Shown: positions 36,465-47,968, counted from the stretch's first letter. The stretch: DNA of 64,000 bases from Pyricularia pennisetigena (GCF_004337985.1 NC_043741.1:1213770-1277769); one strand, 5' to 3'. Notes: a model not told the origin generated them from the letters alone. Translations and numbers: made by a program.

Positions 36465-38961
36465 GCAGACGTAGTTGATTTTCCAAATGGAGGTGGCCGC
36501 TGAAAGGGAGGAAAAAGACAGCATGAGCTGACGAGTGATATGGCAGAACAAGAACAAAGAGCACCTGCCGACCCTCTCAACCCTTTTTTGGTACCTGTGT
36601 CATCCTTACAGGTATCAAATTCAGTCCGACCTCAAGCGCAAATCGCATATTGATTGAGCAGAGTTGCAATCATCGTGGAAACGTGCCTAGGTCTGCATCC
36701 GAACGCGCGTCTGACTGCATATCGTCCCAAGCAAATTTTCAAGGGTAGGTAGGTAGCCCTTTCTTTGCATCTCGGGCTTTCCGTAAGGGAGAGATAGAAA
36801 AGAAAAGAAAAGAGAGGGAGAGGAAGGGAGGGAGTGGGGAGTTGCATGCGTGAGTCGACAGCTCTAGAGACTAGAGTCACGGCACACTGATGCAAAGGTT
36901 GGTCGTTGGCAGCAGATAAAAATGCAAAACCAAGATTTCCCGAACCAGTGCACAGTAATACCTTATAGAACAAATGTACTTGTTCTAGTTCCTGGCTCGT
37001 AGGCTCAGCCAAGAAGGGCCGTACACTAGCAAATAGCGGTCATTGATTCGTCGCTCAGTGCCTTAGCTGCCTGGGTACGTAGGGTTGTTGTACAAGCCCC
37101 AGTAGGAAACTGCGAGGGGAGTAGAGTGAGAAGGTAGGTAAGAATGCCTGGCCTCGATTTCTGGCCCCCCTGCCACAACCCACCCGATGCGAAAGAAAAA
37201 AAGCGGGGTCCAGCAAAGCCCACACAAACAGCGGCGTCTCCATCTCTCTCGATTGAGCCTGCCAAGATCATTATGGAGCTCTGCTCACATGATGTTGGAG
37301 ATATGCATGCGGGATCCGCACGATCAAACAAGGCCTTTGGGCATGAGCTGAGAAGCAATTTCCACAGGGCAGGAGGCAGTCAAAGGCATTGTTAAGCGCA
37401 TTTGTATGAACAAAGGAACTTGCAAGGCGGGGGAGCGAAAACAGAAAAACAGATGAACACACATATAAAATATGGGCCAAGGGAGATAGATAGATTGTCA
37501 TACAAATTCGGTGAGATGCTGGGAGGGTGTGCAGCACAACAGATAGACCGGCCAAGGTGTAGTCTTCTCCAAAATCCAAGAGTGAAGGTGGGAAAGCAAA
37601 ATGAAAAAATACCAGAGGAAAAAAAAAGAATGATCATCAGGTACCTTCCTTATCCGCAGCACTCTGTAGAGTACAATGGGTGACAATGAGGTCACCGACC
37701 CCGGTATGGATCTGAACAGGGGTTGCCATGTGCCCTTACAGTGCTTAGCTAACAGTGTACGGGAACTAAAGAGGAAACACAGGTATCACCATCAGCACCT
37801 ACCTTCCTTACCTAGTTACAATAGGCAAGCAGAAAAAAAAAAAAAAAAAAAAAACAAGAGTTCCCACACAAACGTCCCACCCCGAAGCACACTGCACAAG
37901 CCCGTCTAAATCGAAAAAAAAAGGCTCCATCCTCTGGCGAGCATCCCATCCCATCCCGTCTGGATCAGTCTTGGTCGCCATCCTGCAGGGCTTTTTAAGA
38001 CGGTTAATTGTTCTCTATCAGCACCGTGCACACTTTTCGGGAAGGACCCGCGCTACCTGGTTAGGCAAGGTAGATGGGCAGGTTAGGTAGGTAGGTCAAG
38101 GTGCCTAGACAACCTAGCCTGGGTAGAGACTAGACGACAGCGGGCATGCGGGCAGGTTCCCGTTGTTCCTGTGCCATCCGAACTAACTTACCTTTTCCTT
38201 CCCCCCTGCATCTTTCTTGGTTTTCCTACATGGGCTCAACGTAGTGTGTGCAAGGTTGCCTAGGTACACTCCCCACCCTATCTCTCTGAAAGTATGGATC
38301 AGACACATCTTTCGTAGGAGATGGCTGGCCAAATGCCGCAGTGCATTTTCGTGTTTATAGTTTTTTTTCAAACAGATTGCGCAAATGTGTATTGTGGATT
38401 GTATAACTCTGAAAAAAAATTCGCTGCCGACTTGGTGTCTGGTAATATTTACAAGAATGAAATTGCTGCAAGGCCTATGCTAGTATGGACAATGAAAAAC
38501 AAAAATCCGAGTAGCTTGCGCTCAAGTACAGGCAGAAAAAAAAAAGAAAAAGCACCAAAATGAGAAAGTGTTCAGAGCAGATATATAACTTCTAGAAATC
38601 ATGAAGAGGGAGCGTGGTGGCTGAACAGGAAATGTTCCAAGTGAGAGCCGAGAGAATATCACAAATTACCAGGGGAGTTGAAGAACGGCCTGGTGACGTA
38701 GTGGTTGGGATGTCTTGCGACGCCTTGCGGAGAAATAGTCTAAATTGCGCATATCGGAGGCCGGCGGTTGAGTGGATGTTGAGAGTCGATAAGTCCAATG
38801 AACATGATTGCTCCCGTGTTTCGGGGGGGAATTGGCAGTGTCATGAGAGCCATCACGTTGAGGTCGGTTTCTGTAACAAGGCTTTGGTGAGCTTGAGCCA
38901 CAACGACAGGTCACTATCTGATATAATGAATGATAAACTCACATTGCGAGGCTGGCTAGAA
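34257..38961. other. gene-poor region with simple repeats
   Basis: No gene is supportable over 4.7 kb. Contents include an imperfect tandem of TATGTCGCT units (about 35296-35335), an ACGC/TGCATGCG alternating stretch (35839-35862), and 30 T at 36434-36463. An AAAAG repeat lies near 36797-36815, a poly(A) near 37831-37853, and a GGTAGGTAGGT cluster at about 38045-38115. Confidence 0.5.
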
Positions 38962-39180
38962 CTAGCGCCTGCTCCGTCTACTTGACCTGCCTGAATATGA
39001 TGCAGGGCAGTCGGGCTGCATGCAGTACCCATCGCGCTCCTCGCAGCCCATTTCGGTAGGGTTGTGAGTGCTCGCGGTGCAGTCACGGCTACTGCTGGCG
39101 TCAACATAGTGACCGCAGCGTGTGTAATAGAGGGTCCAGACGACGCAGCGGCACTGAGACCTGCTGTAGTGCGAAGGCAT
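38962..39180 (-). CDS. candidate small cysteine-rich protein
   Basis: A 72-residue frame starts MPSHYSRSQCRCVVWTLYYT and contains seven cysteines in an ordered pattern: CxC, then YTRCGHYVDASSSRDC, then MGCEERDGYCMQPDC. It ends in a Ser/Arg-rich tail. The CGH and paired-Cys spacing resemble small fungal Cys/His zinc-binding-like proteins, but I cannot name a family. The frame is open 74 codons further upstream (to 39402) and that part looks less protein-like, so the internal Met is preferred. No classical signal peptide is seen. Cysteine density far above chance and a plausible fold pattern support it; lack of homology evidence limits confidence. Confidence 0.4.
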   Translation of the reverse strand: MPSHYSRSQCRCVVWTLYYTRCGHYVDASSSRDCTASTHNPTEMGCEERDGYCMQPDCPASYSGRSSRRSRR

Positions 39181-40339
39181 GACGCAGGACGAGTGGTGTG
39201 ACTTGCACGGCGATGAGTATATGGCTGTCGGCAAGGACTGAATAGATTTGCAGATGAAGCTTTGCTGTTGCTCTGGTAGAAGGACCTTGCTTTCTCGCGT
39301 ATAGCAGCTGTGACTGATCAGTGAACTGATGGTGTCGTGTACAGGACTTTTGCCGGTGCTTGGGAGGGGACGGCAGCAGTAGATATAGTCCGCGTTGTAC
39401 ATATGCTCTGGAGGTGTACTTTGGTCCTTGGAGGGTGGTCGTTGTCGTATGAAGTCTGGCTGTGGCCGTCTTCCGGCCTCTATGAGAAGCCCGGTGCGCG
39501 GCGCAAGGCTAATGACTACTCCCCGGTATGTAGTTGGTTCTTTGATGGCCGTTTTTGCGGCTTGATTTGGGCAGTGTTAATTCCAGACGGGCAGGCATAT
39601 TAGGACGGGTGTATTGGAAGGGAGTCATCTGTGTTATCATGGGGTGTATGAAGAGCAGGGTCGGTCTTTTTGGCAGCCCTATAACATGCTGTTGGAGCAA
39701 CGCCGAGATTTGGATGCGTTGCTTGATCTGAGAGGGGCATTTGGACCACAAAAGTTAAGGCAGGCAGGCAGACAGACAGACAGACAGACAGACAGAGACA
39801 GAAAGAATCAGACAGTGAGTGACTGACTGAGTGGCCAGCTAGGTGAACGAATGGGCTCGTAGCACAACGTTCAACGTTGGACGGTAGGTGCGGGTGTGTA
39901 GGCAGCCCCATGGGAGTGCAGTGGGTCAAAAGAAAGTCATTGGGGGCCTTTCCCATGCAGGCCTCTCTGCGTCCACACCCGGGCCACCTTTTGTGGCCGC
40001 GCAAGGGCAAGGTATGCCTCGGGAACTGGTTTGTCTATATACAAGAGCAATGTCAAGCGATCCGGCGATGACCGGCCGTGGGGGGAAATGACAAGGAGAG
40101 TAGGAGGTGCAGATGTAATTTAACCATTTGTCCCTGGCTTTGCGGCACAACCAAGCATTTGGGATCGCAAGATGTCAGAACCAACTTGATCTGACATGCC
40201 AGGCACAGACTAGTACTGGACAGCGAACATGAATATTAAAATTAATGAAAAAAAGAGATAAAATAAACAGAACAGGAAAACAAGGGACTTGTGGCCAAGA
40301 CGACGTCAATTCAAGGCTAATTGGGTGGATTGCGAAGAG
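39181..40339. repeat. spacer with CAGG/CAGA microsatellite
   Basis: A tetranucleotide repeat of CAGG then CAGA units lies at about 39761-39800. It produces an artificial 136-codon minus frame with repeated LCLSVCLSVC. No real gene is seen. Confidence 0.6.
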
Positions 40340-40480
40340 AAAAAAGCAGGGGTGTGGTTAAACGGTTAGGGAGCCTTTGGTTGCAACATGCAGCATGGGA
40401 GTCGAATCCTATTAGAGCAGACTATGGTCTGCCTGTCTGTTTAACCTGTGGCAATAAATCACTATGAAAAAAGAGAAAGC
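40340..40480 (+). other. possible degenerate tRNA-derived (Pol III) element
   Basis: TGGTTAAACGG (40355-40365) fits the Pol III A-box pattern, and GAGTCGAATCC about 35 bp on resembles a B box with two mismatches. The stretch ends in an A-rich segment near 40466-40474. Acceptor and anticodon stems do not form, so it is not a functional tRNA. A SINE head or tRNA relic is possible, but chance resemblance cannot be excluded. Confidence 0.2.
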
Positions 40481-41189
40481 GGAGAAGGGGAAAAATAATA
40501 GTGGGAAGCAAGAAGAAGAGAGGGAAAAAAATGAAAGGAAGAAAAACGCTGCAAGCCCCGGCTGTCTGTTAGCTTGGCGAGTTCTCGGTGCTCGTACCGG
40601 TACTTAGTTGCCTGAGTAGGTACCTACTGACCTTTATTTCTCAGTACAAGCACGCAAACATAAGTGGTCCAACCAGCACGAGAGAGAGGGAGCACACATA
40701 TTGTCTGGATAGATGTGCTGGAGATTTATGTCGTTTCTTAGGTTGGTTGGTGTTGAGAACCGCTTATTGAGGTATGGTGATGATAACCGATATCCACCTT
40801 CACCGAGGCACAGTAACGGCTATCGAGTACCAAACCGACAGAGACAGTTGAGATAGCGCCCATTTGGTTGCGGCTCTGTTGTGACATCTTATGTCGCGAT
40901 TGCGCACAGTCTTTTTTTTTTTTTTTTTCTTGCCCTTTCAAATTTTGCCCCCTCGTCGTCAATGGTCCGATCGGGAAGAACCATGACGACAGGGGACCTC
41001 CGACATGGTTTTCTCCACGTTGCCGTTCATTTCAACGTATCTCGACGTGAGTAGTATATATAGGTTCCCGGCCGTGATCCGATTAGTGGTACATCACCAG
41101 GAAATCCTTGTATATTTGGCGAGACCTCCACATCGATGAGGGATCAAGGTTGAAAGTTGCCTATCACATCAGGACAAGCTAGACCTGAT
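40481..41189. other. intergenic spacer
   Basis: Purine-rich at the left (40465-40550), with poly(T) at about 40912-40928. No gene is seen. Confidence 0.5.
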
Positions 41190-41655
41190 CAGTGTCGAGC
41201 AAGCCTTTTCCCCGCAGGCTGGACGAAGAAAAAAAAAACATTGCCAAGGATATTGTACCCTGGAAGCCGAAATTAGTTGCGAGCTGCTATGATGCTCGGT
41301 CCGAGTCGAAAGCAAAGGGCTATCCCGAACTTGAGGCTCTACTGGCAAACTCGAAAGAAGCCTCTGGACACCGAGAGTGCCACCTCGGTGTGAATTGATG
41401 ACGAGGTGAACGATTTGGCTCAAGAGGCATTGGGGCTCAAGACAAGGAACAGTCCAGAAAAGTTTCGCCTGTGGGGGGCCAGGTTTGACCCTTGCGACAT
41501 GCCCCGGTCGCACTTGTCGCTTGGTCTTGAGGTAGTTGAGATAGAATCTGTGGTGCTATATCATAAAATCAACTCCGCCATCTGTAGTCTATCCCAAAGG
41601 GTAGGGCACCTTGAGAACGAGAGGAGAGCTCAAATAATGAGACGGTTTGTTTAGC
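41190..41655 (+). pseudogene. decayed coding fragment, family unknown
   Basis: The frame at 41192-41398 gives MSSKPFPRRLDEEKKNIAKD and continues to YPELEALLANSK. A one-base frame change near 41355 then gives KKPLDTESATSV, an in-frame TGA at 41393-41395, and IDDEVNDLAQEALGLKTRNS onward to a stop near 41655. Continuous protein-like text across a frame change and a stop suggests a broken gene. The family is not recognised. Confidence 0.3.
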
Positions 41656-44600
41656 TGCTAAGAAGCAGCGTCAAAATCGGCGGCTAAGCTTGTGAGGTCA
41701 GACAACCAAAAGTCTGAGGGCAGATCACTCACTGCTCACGTTCAGAAGAGGCATAATTTGGCTTGAGCTTGTGATATCGATCTTTCCTGCGTCTCCAGCG
41801 CGCAAGGACGTGGGCCAAGTTCGATCCGGGCGGGCTAGGTAGGTGGGCGTTGTGCTAGGTATAGTGACACCGGCCTCTCGAGGAGTACAAAGCCACTGTG
41901 TGGCACCGTGACGGGCTCTATCTCTACGCTCGGCCCGTCTAGAGAAGCAGGAACAAAAGATCCCACATGTTTTTTTTTTTTTTTTTTTTTTGTCGCATTA
42001 CCCAGCGCATCTTAGAGAAAAAGACAAATTTGTGAACTACCCAGAGCTAGAGCCGAATCTGAAAGCAGTTAGTGGGGAATCAATGCCTAATCTTCCTGGG
42101 GCCAGACAGGGGTCAAGTGGGATTGTATGCTGAGCCGATCTTGTGTGCTCGCTTACCTGGTTGTAGACGATTATCCAGAGCAGGTGCCGCTCGCGAGTTG
42201 GCTCCAGACTTAGCTTGAAAACAGAATCACCAATCGAGTGCATCTTCTGTGCATGTAATGACCTCGGTACCTGAGGTAGGTAAGGTTGGTAAGGCAGTGG
42301 AGGTTCCTAAGAGGTCGTTGTAACGGAAGATTCCGTCTGTGTTATTACAAAAACAAATTGCAACAACAGTCTTCCTCCTCCGCACACTCACTCCACCGTC
42401 CAATCGAGCTCATTCTGAAAGTTTTATTGCATGTCTTTCCTTTTCTCTTCCTAGGCATCTATCAAGGCGGGGCCCTACCCAGAATATGGATCTTGCCTAC
42501 TTGCTCCGTAGCTCTAGTGGATACTCTGTGGAGAACCTTGGAATGTCTGTTTTAGAAAGTGCCTTCCCCCACAACTGTTCATTGCTGATGAACGCATTAA
42601 TTAAACAGAACATGCTGTAGAGAACACGACGAAGTAAGCCCTCACTATATTTGGTATGTTGCACACAAGAAGTCCGAATTTTTTGTTTGTTTATCAGCTG
42701 CAAAGCTCTATCACACCGCTTTGAGAAGTTATTCTGCATCCCATACCTTGAGCCATTAGATAGCCAAGATATCTACCTACCTTGGATAGGTAGGTACCTA
42801 CTCGACGTATTTTGCTCGTGAGCAGGCAGGTGGCTGTGGGTGTGGGTGTGGGTGTGGGTGGGTACCTTCCCTAGCTGCCAAATACTTACAACCTTGCTGC
42901 TGCATTAGCTGCCGGATTTGCACTATTACAGCCTCAATCATGAACAAGCACCGCCAACGACCGAGCCTTGCTTGCCCCAGTGCCGCACATCGCCTCGTCA
43001 ATTCCAGCCACTTATGGTCCAACTCCAAGCGCCGAAGCGCCATCACGAACCAAAACCCTCACCAACAAAAACCACCTAGCCAGTTCAAGTGGCCCGCACC
43101 ACACAAGAACAAGCGCAGCCATCGACTAAAGAAATCCTCCCGTCCGCTGGAGTGCCCCCGACTGAAGATGTAGTACTGCGACGAGCAAAGTGTAAGTGGT
43201 TCGCTAAATGTCTCATTTTCGCCTATCACACGGTTGGTTAATGATGCAATGTGCTTGCTGGGTCTGCTGCTCGCTTGCAGATTGCACCGCTCAGTTGACC
43301 TACATTCACCTTATATGCCAACCCATGGGATGGATGGATGTCATTGTCAGTTCATTCATACATACATACATACAGACATACGTACATACTTGGAAATATA
43401 TGGCCAGGCCAGGCAACCAACTCAGCTGCATGCAATATTGTTGTTTCCAGCTGTCTTTAATCTGATTGCAAATTTCTTTTTCCTTTTCTTTTTTTTTCTC
43501 TTGGCTCTTTTGTTTCCGTCGTTAACTTGATGTTTCCACTCGCCGCATTGTTGCATCTGAAAAGTGGCGGCGGTTTGGTCAGGCCGCATGGCGGCATCTG
43601 GATCTCAGTCCCTTTTTGGCCCCCTTCCTTGACGTGTATGGCTTCCCTGCGGCACTCTCCTATTGCCATCATAACGCTCATCCAGCCAACAGATACAGGT
43701 TTGACATCCAGCATTAAGCGACATATTCGATGGCCACTGACAGATTCTGCCTTCGTGTCGATTGGTCTCCCTTTCAGGTCTTTCCCGAAAGTTCGACGCA
43801 ACGCAGCCTTCCTCATGCGACCGTGTCCCAGGCCCAACCAGAGATCGGTCGGGGTGTTTGTTCAAACACACCACGGTGCCAAGGCGTGACGTGAATCTGT
43901 ATAAACACCCCACATCTCCACAGCCACACATCACAGCATGAGGTCTCAAAAGATGGCCGCCTCTGTCTTGGCCACCACCTCCTAACAATTACACAATACT
44001 GAATTCTAACATAAAATGTGTCATTCACCGTAGGTTTGTCTAGTGGTCATCATGCGTGGAGTTAAACTCCACCCACAATATACCAGTCCCCATGCGTGAC
44101 TATATCCATCTCATTGCTTAGAGACCTCACATACACCACAACCTGCCGTTGGTGAAATATATATAACATTCTTCGCGCAAACTCCACTCGAGCAAGGCAA
44201 CTAGCCGCAGTAAATTAGGAAACCCGGCTCGCCTGATAGCTGCGCAACCAACGTATGTTTACCCATCCTGAAATGCCGAATTGAGTTGAATATTCAGTCA
44301 TGCTAAGCCTCGTCAACTAGTGAGGTGCGGCGTAGTCGAGATCTTAGCCTGTGGATAGAGGAGGAGCACTAACAATCATGACCCTCGATGTGAAGCCAGG
44401 TATCACGGCGCGATTCGCTGCGATCAGGGACGTCGCGTGCCGGCCCGTCTCTATAATTGCGAGGATATGGAGTTGACTCACGGGTCTAACCGCAGCACCA
44501 CTTGGCCGCAGACATCATGTGTCTAATGGACCAGCTGCTGCCTGCAAGCTTGGACCGTGCTGCCATATGAATCGCATGCACTGTCAATTAAGGCGAATCC

Positions 44601-45302
44601 CCGGCCAGGCTTCACCTTGGTCAGGCAAGCCGTATGATCTTGATTGATGAGATTGATTGGATTGCAGTGGACATGTCTTACCGGGAAGTAGAACCGAGTG
44701 TATTTCCATATACACGCATTTTTACACTCACTTGTGGCCTCTCTATACTTGGAGAAATTAGCTGAGATTGAGAGACAAGACTCAGTACTTGACTTTCGAT
44801 TTACAAGCAGCGTAACGGTACAGAGTACCTAGACAGGCCTTGATGGGTCATACCTGGTTCTGTTCACGGGCTGCTCGCATGAGTGGTTTACTCATTGCTT
44901 GTCAATGAGCCCAAGGCAAATATGTGAGCTGAGAAGAAGGTACCATGGGGAGCTGGTACACGAAGAAGCTCATGGGCTGATCAGACCGTGAGAATCTCGC
45001 TTTGAACTTGTCGCTGATCCTTGTCTTCGCATATATTTTGTCAACAGTGGATGACTTGAAGGCTCGGAGCTAATCCACGACTGAGCCCCTAGACAATGGA
45101 TTATCACTCACATGAGCTCAAGCAACACTCTGCGAGAGACAGATACATTATATATGAGCCTTAGGTCAGCTTTGATACGTGTCTGTCTGTGCATGTTCGT
45201 TGTCATCGAGCTGGCATAGACAGTCGTTTTCAAGCTTACAAAACAGCCCGTGAGGCACAATTTCAAAGGGACATATCGCTACTGCGACGGAATCAAACGT
45301 AA

Positions 45303-45336
<34 letters not shown>

Positions 45337-45385
45337 CAAGGTGTTGGATTAGGCTTTTTTGCTTATTTGGTATTTCGTATGAACA
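41656..45385. other. gene-poor region with microsatellites
   Basis: Holds poly(T) at about 41970-41991, TACC/GGTA-rich palindromic DNA at about 42769-42802, a (TGTGGG)n repeat at about 42833-42862, a (CATA)n repeat at about 43356-43390, and 30 T at 45307-45336. One coding-like frame near 42938-43190 is discussed as a finding. No gene is supportable. Confidence 0.5.
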
Positions 45386-45396
45386 NNNNNNNNNNN
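45386..45396. other. short assembly gap (about 11 N)
   Basis: A short run of N between a contig ending in a repeat of bases 46916-46964 (reverse complement) and a contig beginning with eight G. Confidence 0.95.
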
Positions 45397-46976
45397 GGGG
45401 GGGGCGGACATGTAAACTGAAACTGCACAATGAGCTGCCGGTGGACTCGTTTCTGTGATGTGCTACACAACGGTCTAGAAAGTCTCCATGTCCTATAAAA
45501 CGCTAATTGATATTTCGTTCTATCGAGTATGCGGTTCAGGTTCTAGAATCGGCCGACAACACAGACACCAATGCATGGCTGTTACGCCACCGAGTACCTT
45601 GTTCACGATTTCGGCGAAGCTAGGCGCACCAACACGCATTCTAGGACCCTACCAACCTGGCGTTGGGAATGTAGCGGACCTGCTTGACCGGTGTCCTGGT
45701 GGTATGAGGCCGCTAGATAAAATGCAAAATGCCAGGGCGCTAGTTGTCGTATCGTAGATACGGTAGATCCGAGCGGCGATGAGATGAAGATGGCGGCTGG
45801 TTCGGACATTATGCCTAGCCTATCATCCAAGACACCAGCTGAAGCTGACTGTTTCAGTTGGAGGATGTAAAAGATTCAACGACAGAATAACTTATTATAG
45901 TAATCGGGTTTCTTGAAATAACTCTGTATGGAAGGAACATAAATTAACAATCGGCTGGACTTGATCGGATGATTGATGCTGGAACTAGTCGTCGAATGGC
46001 CGATGTGTCCGTGAGCAGCGATAGCGATGTCCATAATAGTGGCTTACGGCCGGGCGTTGCCGCGCCGGGCCATCGGACTTGGCAAGTATCATGTTGAATT
46101 TTATCTTGTTTTTTTTTTTTTTTTTTTCTTATTCTTTTTCTTCTGTTTCCCTCCTACAAAAGTCATTTGCCTGACATTTGGCTGAAGTTGGCTGAATTGC
46201 GAATTTCCAGACAAGGCACCAACTAGACCCAGGTAATGTTTTTGCCTTATCTGCCAGCTTATAAATATGGAATACGAGTTTCGTCCGGCAAGCCGTTGGA
46301 TGAATTTGATCACACTGTTGCAGGCTATATTTGCCGAAGACACTGGCATTAGTCATTGACGGGAACTTTCGTCTTTTGGCGACACAAGTTGTCAAGGTGG
46401 GTAGTATAGTATGGTGGATAGTAAGCTATGCAAGACAGGTTCCTCAGTAGTAATCTGATGGAGCTTGTGCATTCGGCCGAGTGCCAAGACTTTGACTGGT
46501 GCTCAAGGCGTCAAAGGCTGCGTTAGCTGGCGAGTAGTTCAACCAATGCCAAGATATTTTACTACAACTTGACACAATGAGGCTAAGAGTGTCGACCGTG
46601 CAATTTTATACCTACATGCCAAATCTGCACTATTCGTTCATTCAAGATCCAAGAAAGCAATCGTCTTCGCTACCCCTCAGAAACCCCTTCCCCACACAAG
46701 AAGGAGGACCTCGGCAAGTTGGGCATGTTTTCCCAATTCAAGGATGGGGGTACGACACAATGAGGTCCGTCCGCGCGTCAAGCTCAAACAAAACAAAAAC
46801 AAGTGTTTTCTTGACATTTTGCTCTTATCGCGACTAGCACCGCCCGGGAGCATACGTAATTTTGACAGTCGCTCACTTGGCAAGACATGCAGTACGTGAA
46901 TGGTTCTTTTCAGTCTGTTCATACGAAATACCAAATAAGCAAAAAAGCCTAATCCAACACCTTGAAAAAAAAAAAA
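45397..46976. other. contig probably placed in inverted orientation; no gene
   Basis: A 1.58-kb segment bounded by N on both sides. Its last 49 bp before the terminal poly(A) are the exact reverse complement of 45337-45385, the end of the preceding contig. Flipping this segment would let the two overlap. No credible coding frame is visible within it. Confidence 0.75.
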
Positions 46977-47056
46977 NNNNNNNNNNNNNNNNNNNNNNNN
47001 NNNNNNNNNNNNNNNNNNNNNNNNNNNNNNNNNNNNNNNNNNNNNNNNNNNNNNNN
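46977..47056. other. assembly gap (80 N)
   Basis: A run of N between a poly(A) edge on the left and TTTTT on the right. Confidence 0.98.
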
Positions 47057-47668
47057 TTTTTGCTTGTGGCATGTGATGTTTGGATAAGATTGCCCGTCCA
47101 GGGCAAGCGCTTGCGCCTCTCTCGTCACATCTCTGGTCAGTGGAAGGGATGGGCATCTCTTCGCCCACCCCATCCACTTTTATTTTTTGATTTTTTTTGA
47201 TTTTTTTTATCTTTGGTTAATTATTTTTGGTTTTAGATCTTGGGTTTATCTAATTTATCCTATTTCTTATTTTATTTCCTTTCCTATCCAGTCTAGCGGG
47301 CCGCCCGCACCTTAAGATGAATGTCACTCCAGGGACACCTCTAGCAAGTCAGCTGAGAGTGCCGTCCCCTTGTCATGAAATCCCTCTTTGAGGATCTACT
47401 GTCCAGGACTTGTTGCATAAAGAGCTGCCATCTCATCCCACCACCTCCCATTTCCCCCCTCGTTTTCTCCTCTGTCTACATTCTCAAACCACGCTTCTCC
47501 TCATTGCTCGCCCATCTGCCTATCTCACAGGTCGTGATTAGTCTGAACATCTTACAATAGCCACCACTGGTGTTCGTCTTGACAACCCCACCGGTATACA
47601 CGGAGCCTCAAAGGAATATAGTCTCAAACCAGAACACACACACACACACACATATATATATCATCAAG
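47057..47668 (+). promoter_or_regulatory. upstream region of the 99-residue gene
   Basis: Pyrimidine-rich DNA (about 47440-47525) and a (CA)n(TA)n tract (47633-47661) lie directly before the start codon, with only TCATCAAG between repeat and ATG. Such CT-rich leaders are common before strongly expressed fungal genes. No TATA box is assigned. Confidence 0.35.
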
Positions 47669-47968
47669 ATGTCTTTCCCCAACAACAGCCCTCTGACCGG
47701 CTTCCTCCAGCTGGCTCCGACTACCTCCAACTCGTACCCTCAAGTCCAGAGGTCACAGCAGCCCAAGACTGAGGCCGAGCCTGCCGCCGCCGCCGCAGTT
47801 CCCTCGCCGGCGGAGTCCAACGCCACATCCAGCCCTCAACCTGTCCAGCGCCGTAGCTCAAGCCTGAGCAGCAGCAGCAGCAATGACGGCATGCGCTTCC
47901 TCAAGCTCGGTCCCGTCCACTGGGGCGAGCACATGGAGGACGACCAGGGTGACTTTGCTGTCGAGTAA
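47669..47968 (+). CDS. small Ser/Pro/Ala-rich protein, unknown function
   Basis: A single-exon frame of 99 residues beginning MSFPNNSPLTGFLQLAPTTS. The middle is low-complexity (EAEPAAAAAVPSPAESNATS, then a run of serines), and it ends in an ordered-looking motif, DGMRFLKLGPVHWGEHMEDD, with an acidic terminus. Two related F-L-x-L-x-P motifs, near residues 13 and 77, suggest an internal repeat. The ATG sits in a good context (ATCAAGATG). I associate short proteins of this type with abundant, stress- or development-induced fungal transcripts, but cannot name the family. It stands alone beside a large gene-poor tract. Confidence 0.7.
   Translation: MSFPNNSPLTGFLQLAPTTSNSYPQVQRSQQPKTEAEPAAAAAVPSPAESNATSSPQPVQRRSSSLSSSSSNDGMRFLKLGPVHWGEHMEDDQGDFAVE

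Noticed and set aside
39761..39800. Possible CRISPR-like or tandem array
   Set aside because: It is a plain tetranucleotide microsatellite without spacers, in a eukaryotic genome.
39600..40010. 136-codon minus frame with repeated LCLSVCLSVC
   Set aside because: Produced by the CAGA/CAGG microsatellite; no other protein-like content.
41790..41845. GTTCGATCC resembling a tRNA T-arm
   Set aside because: The flanking bases do not pair as a T stem, and no A box or acceptor stem fits.
45337..46964. Terminal inverted repeats of a 1.6-kb transposon
   Set aside because: The arms abut N gaps and homopolymers, there is no transposase frame inside, and a flipped contig explains the match better.
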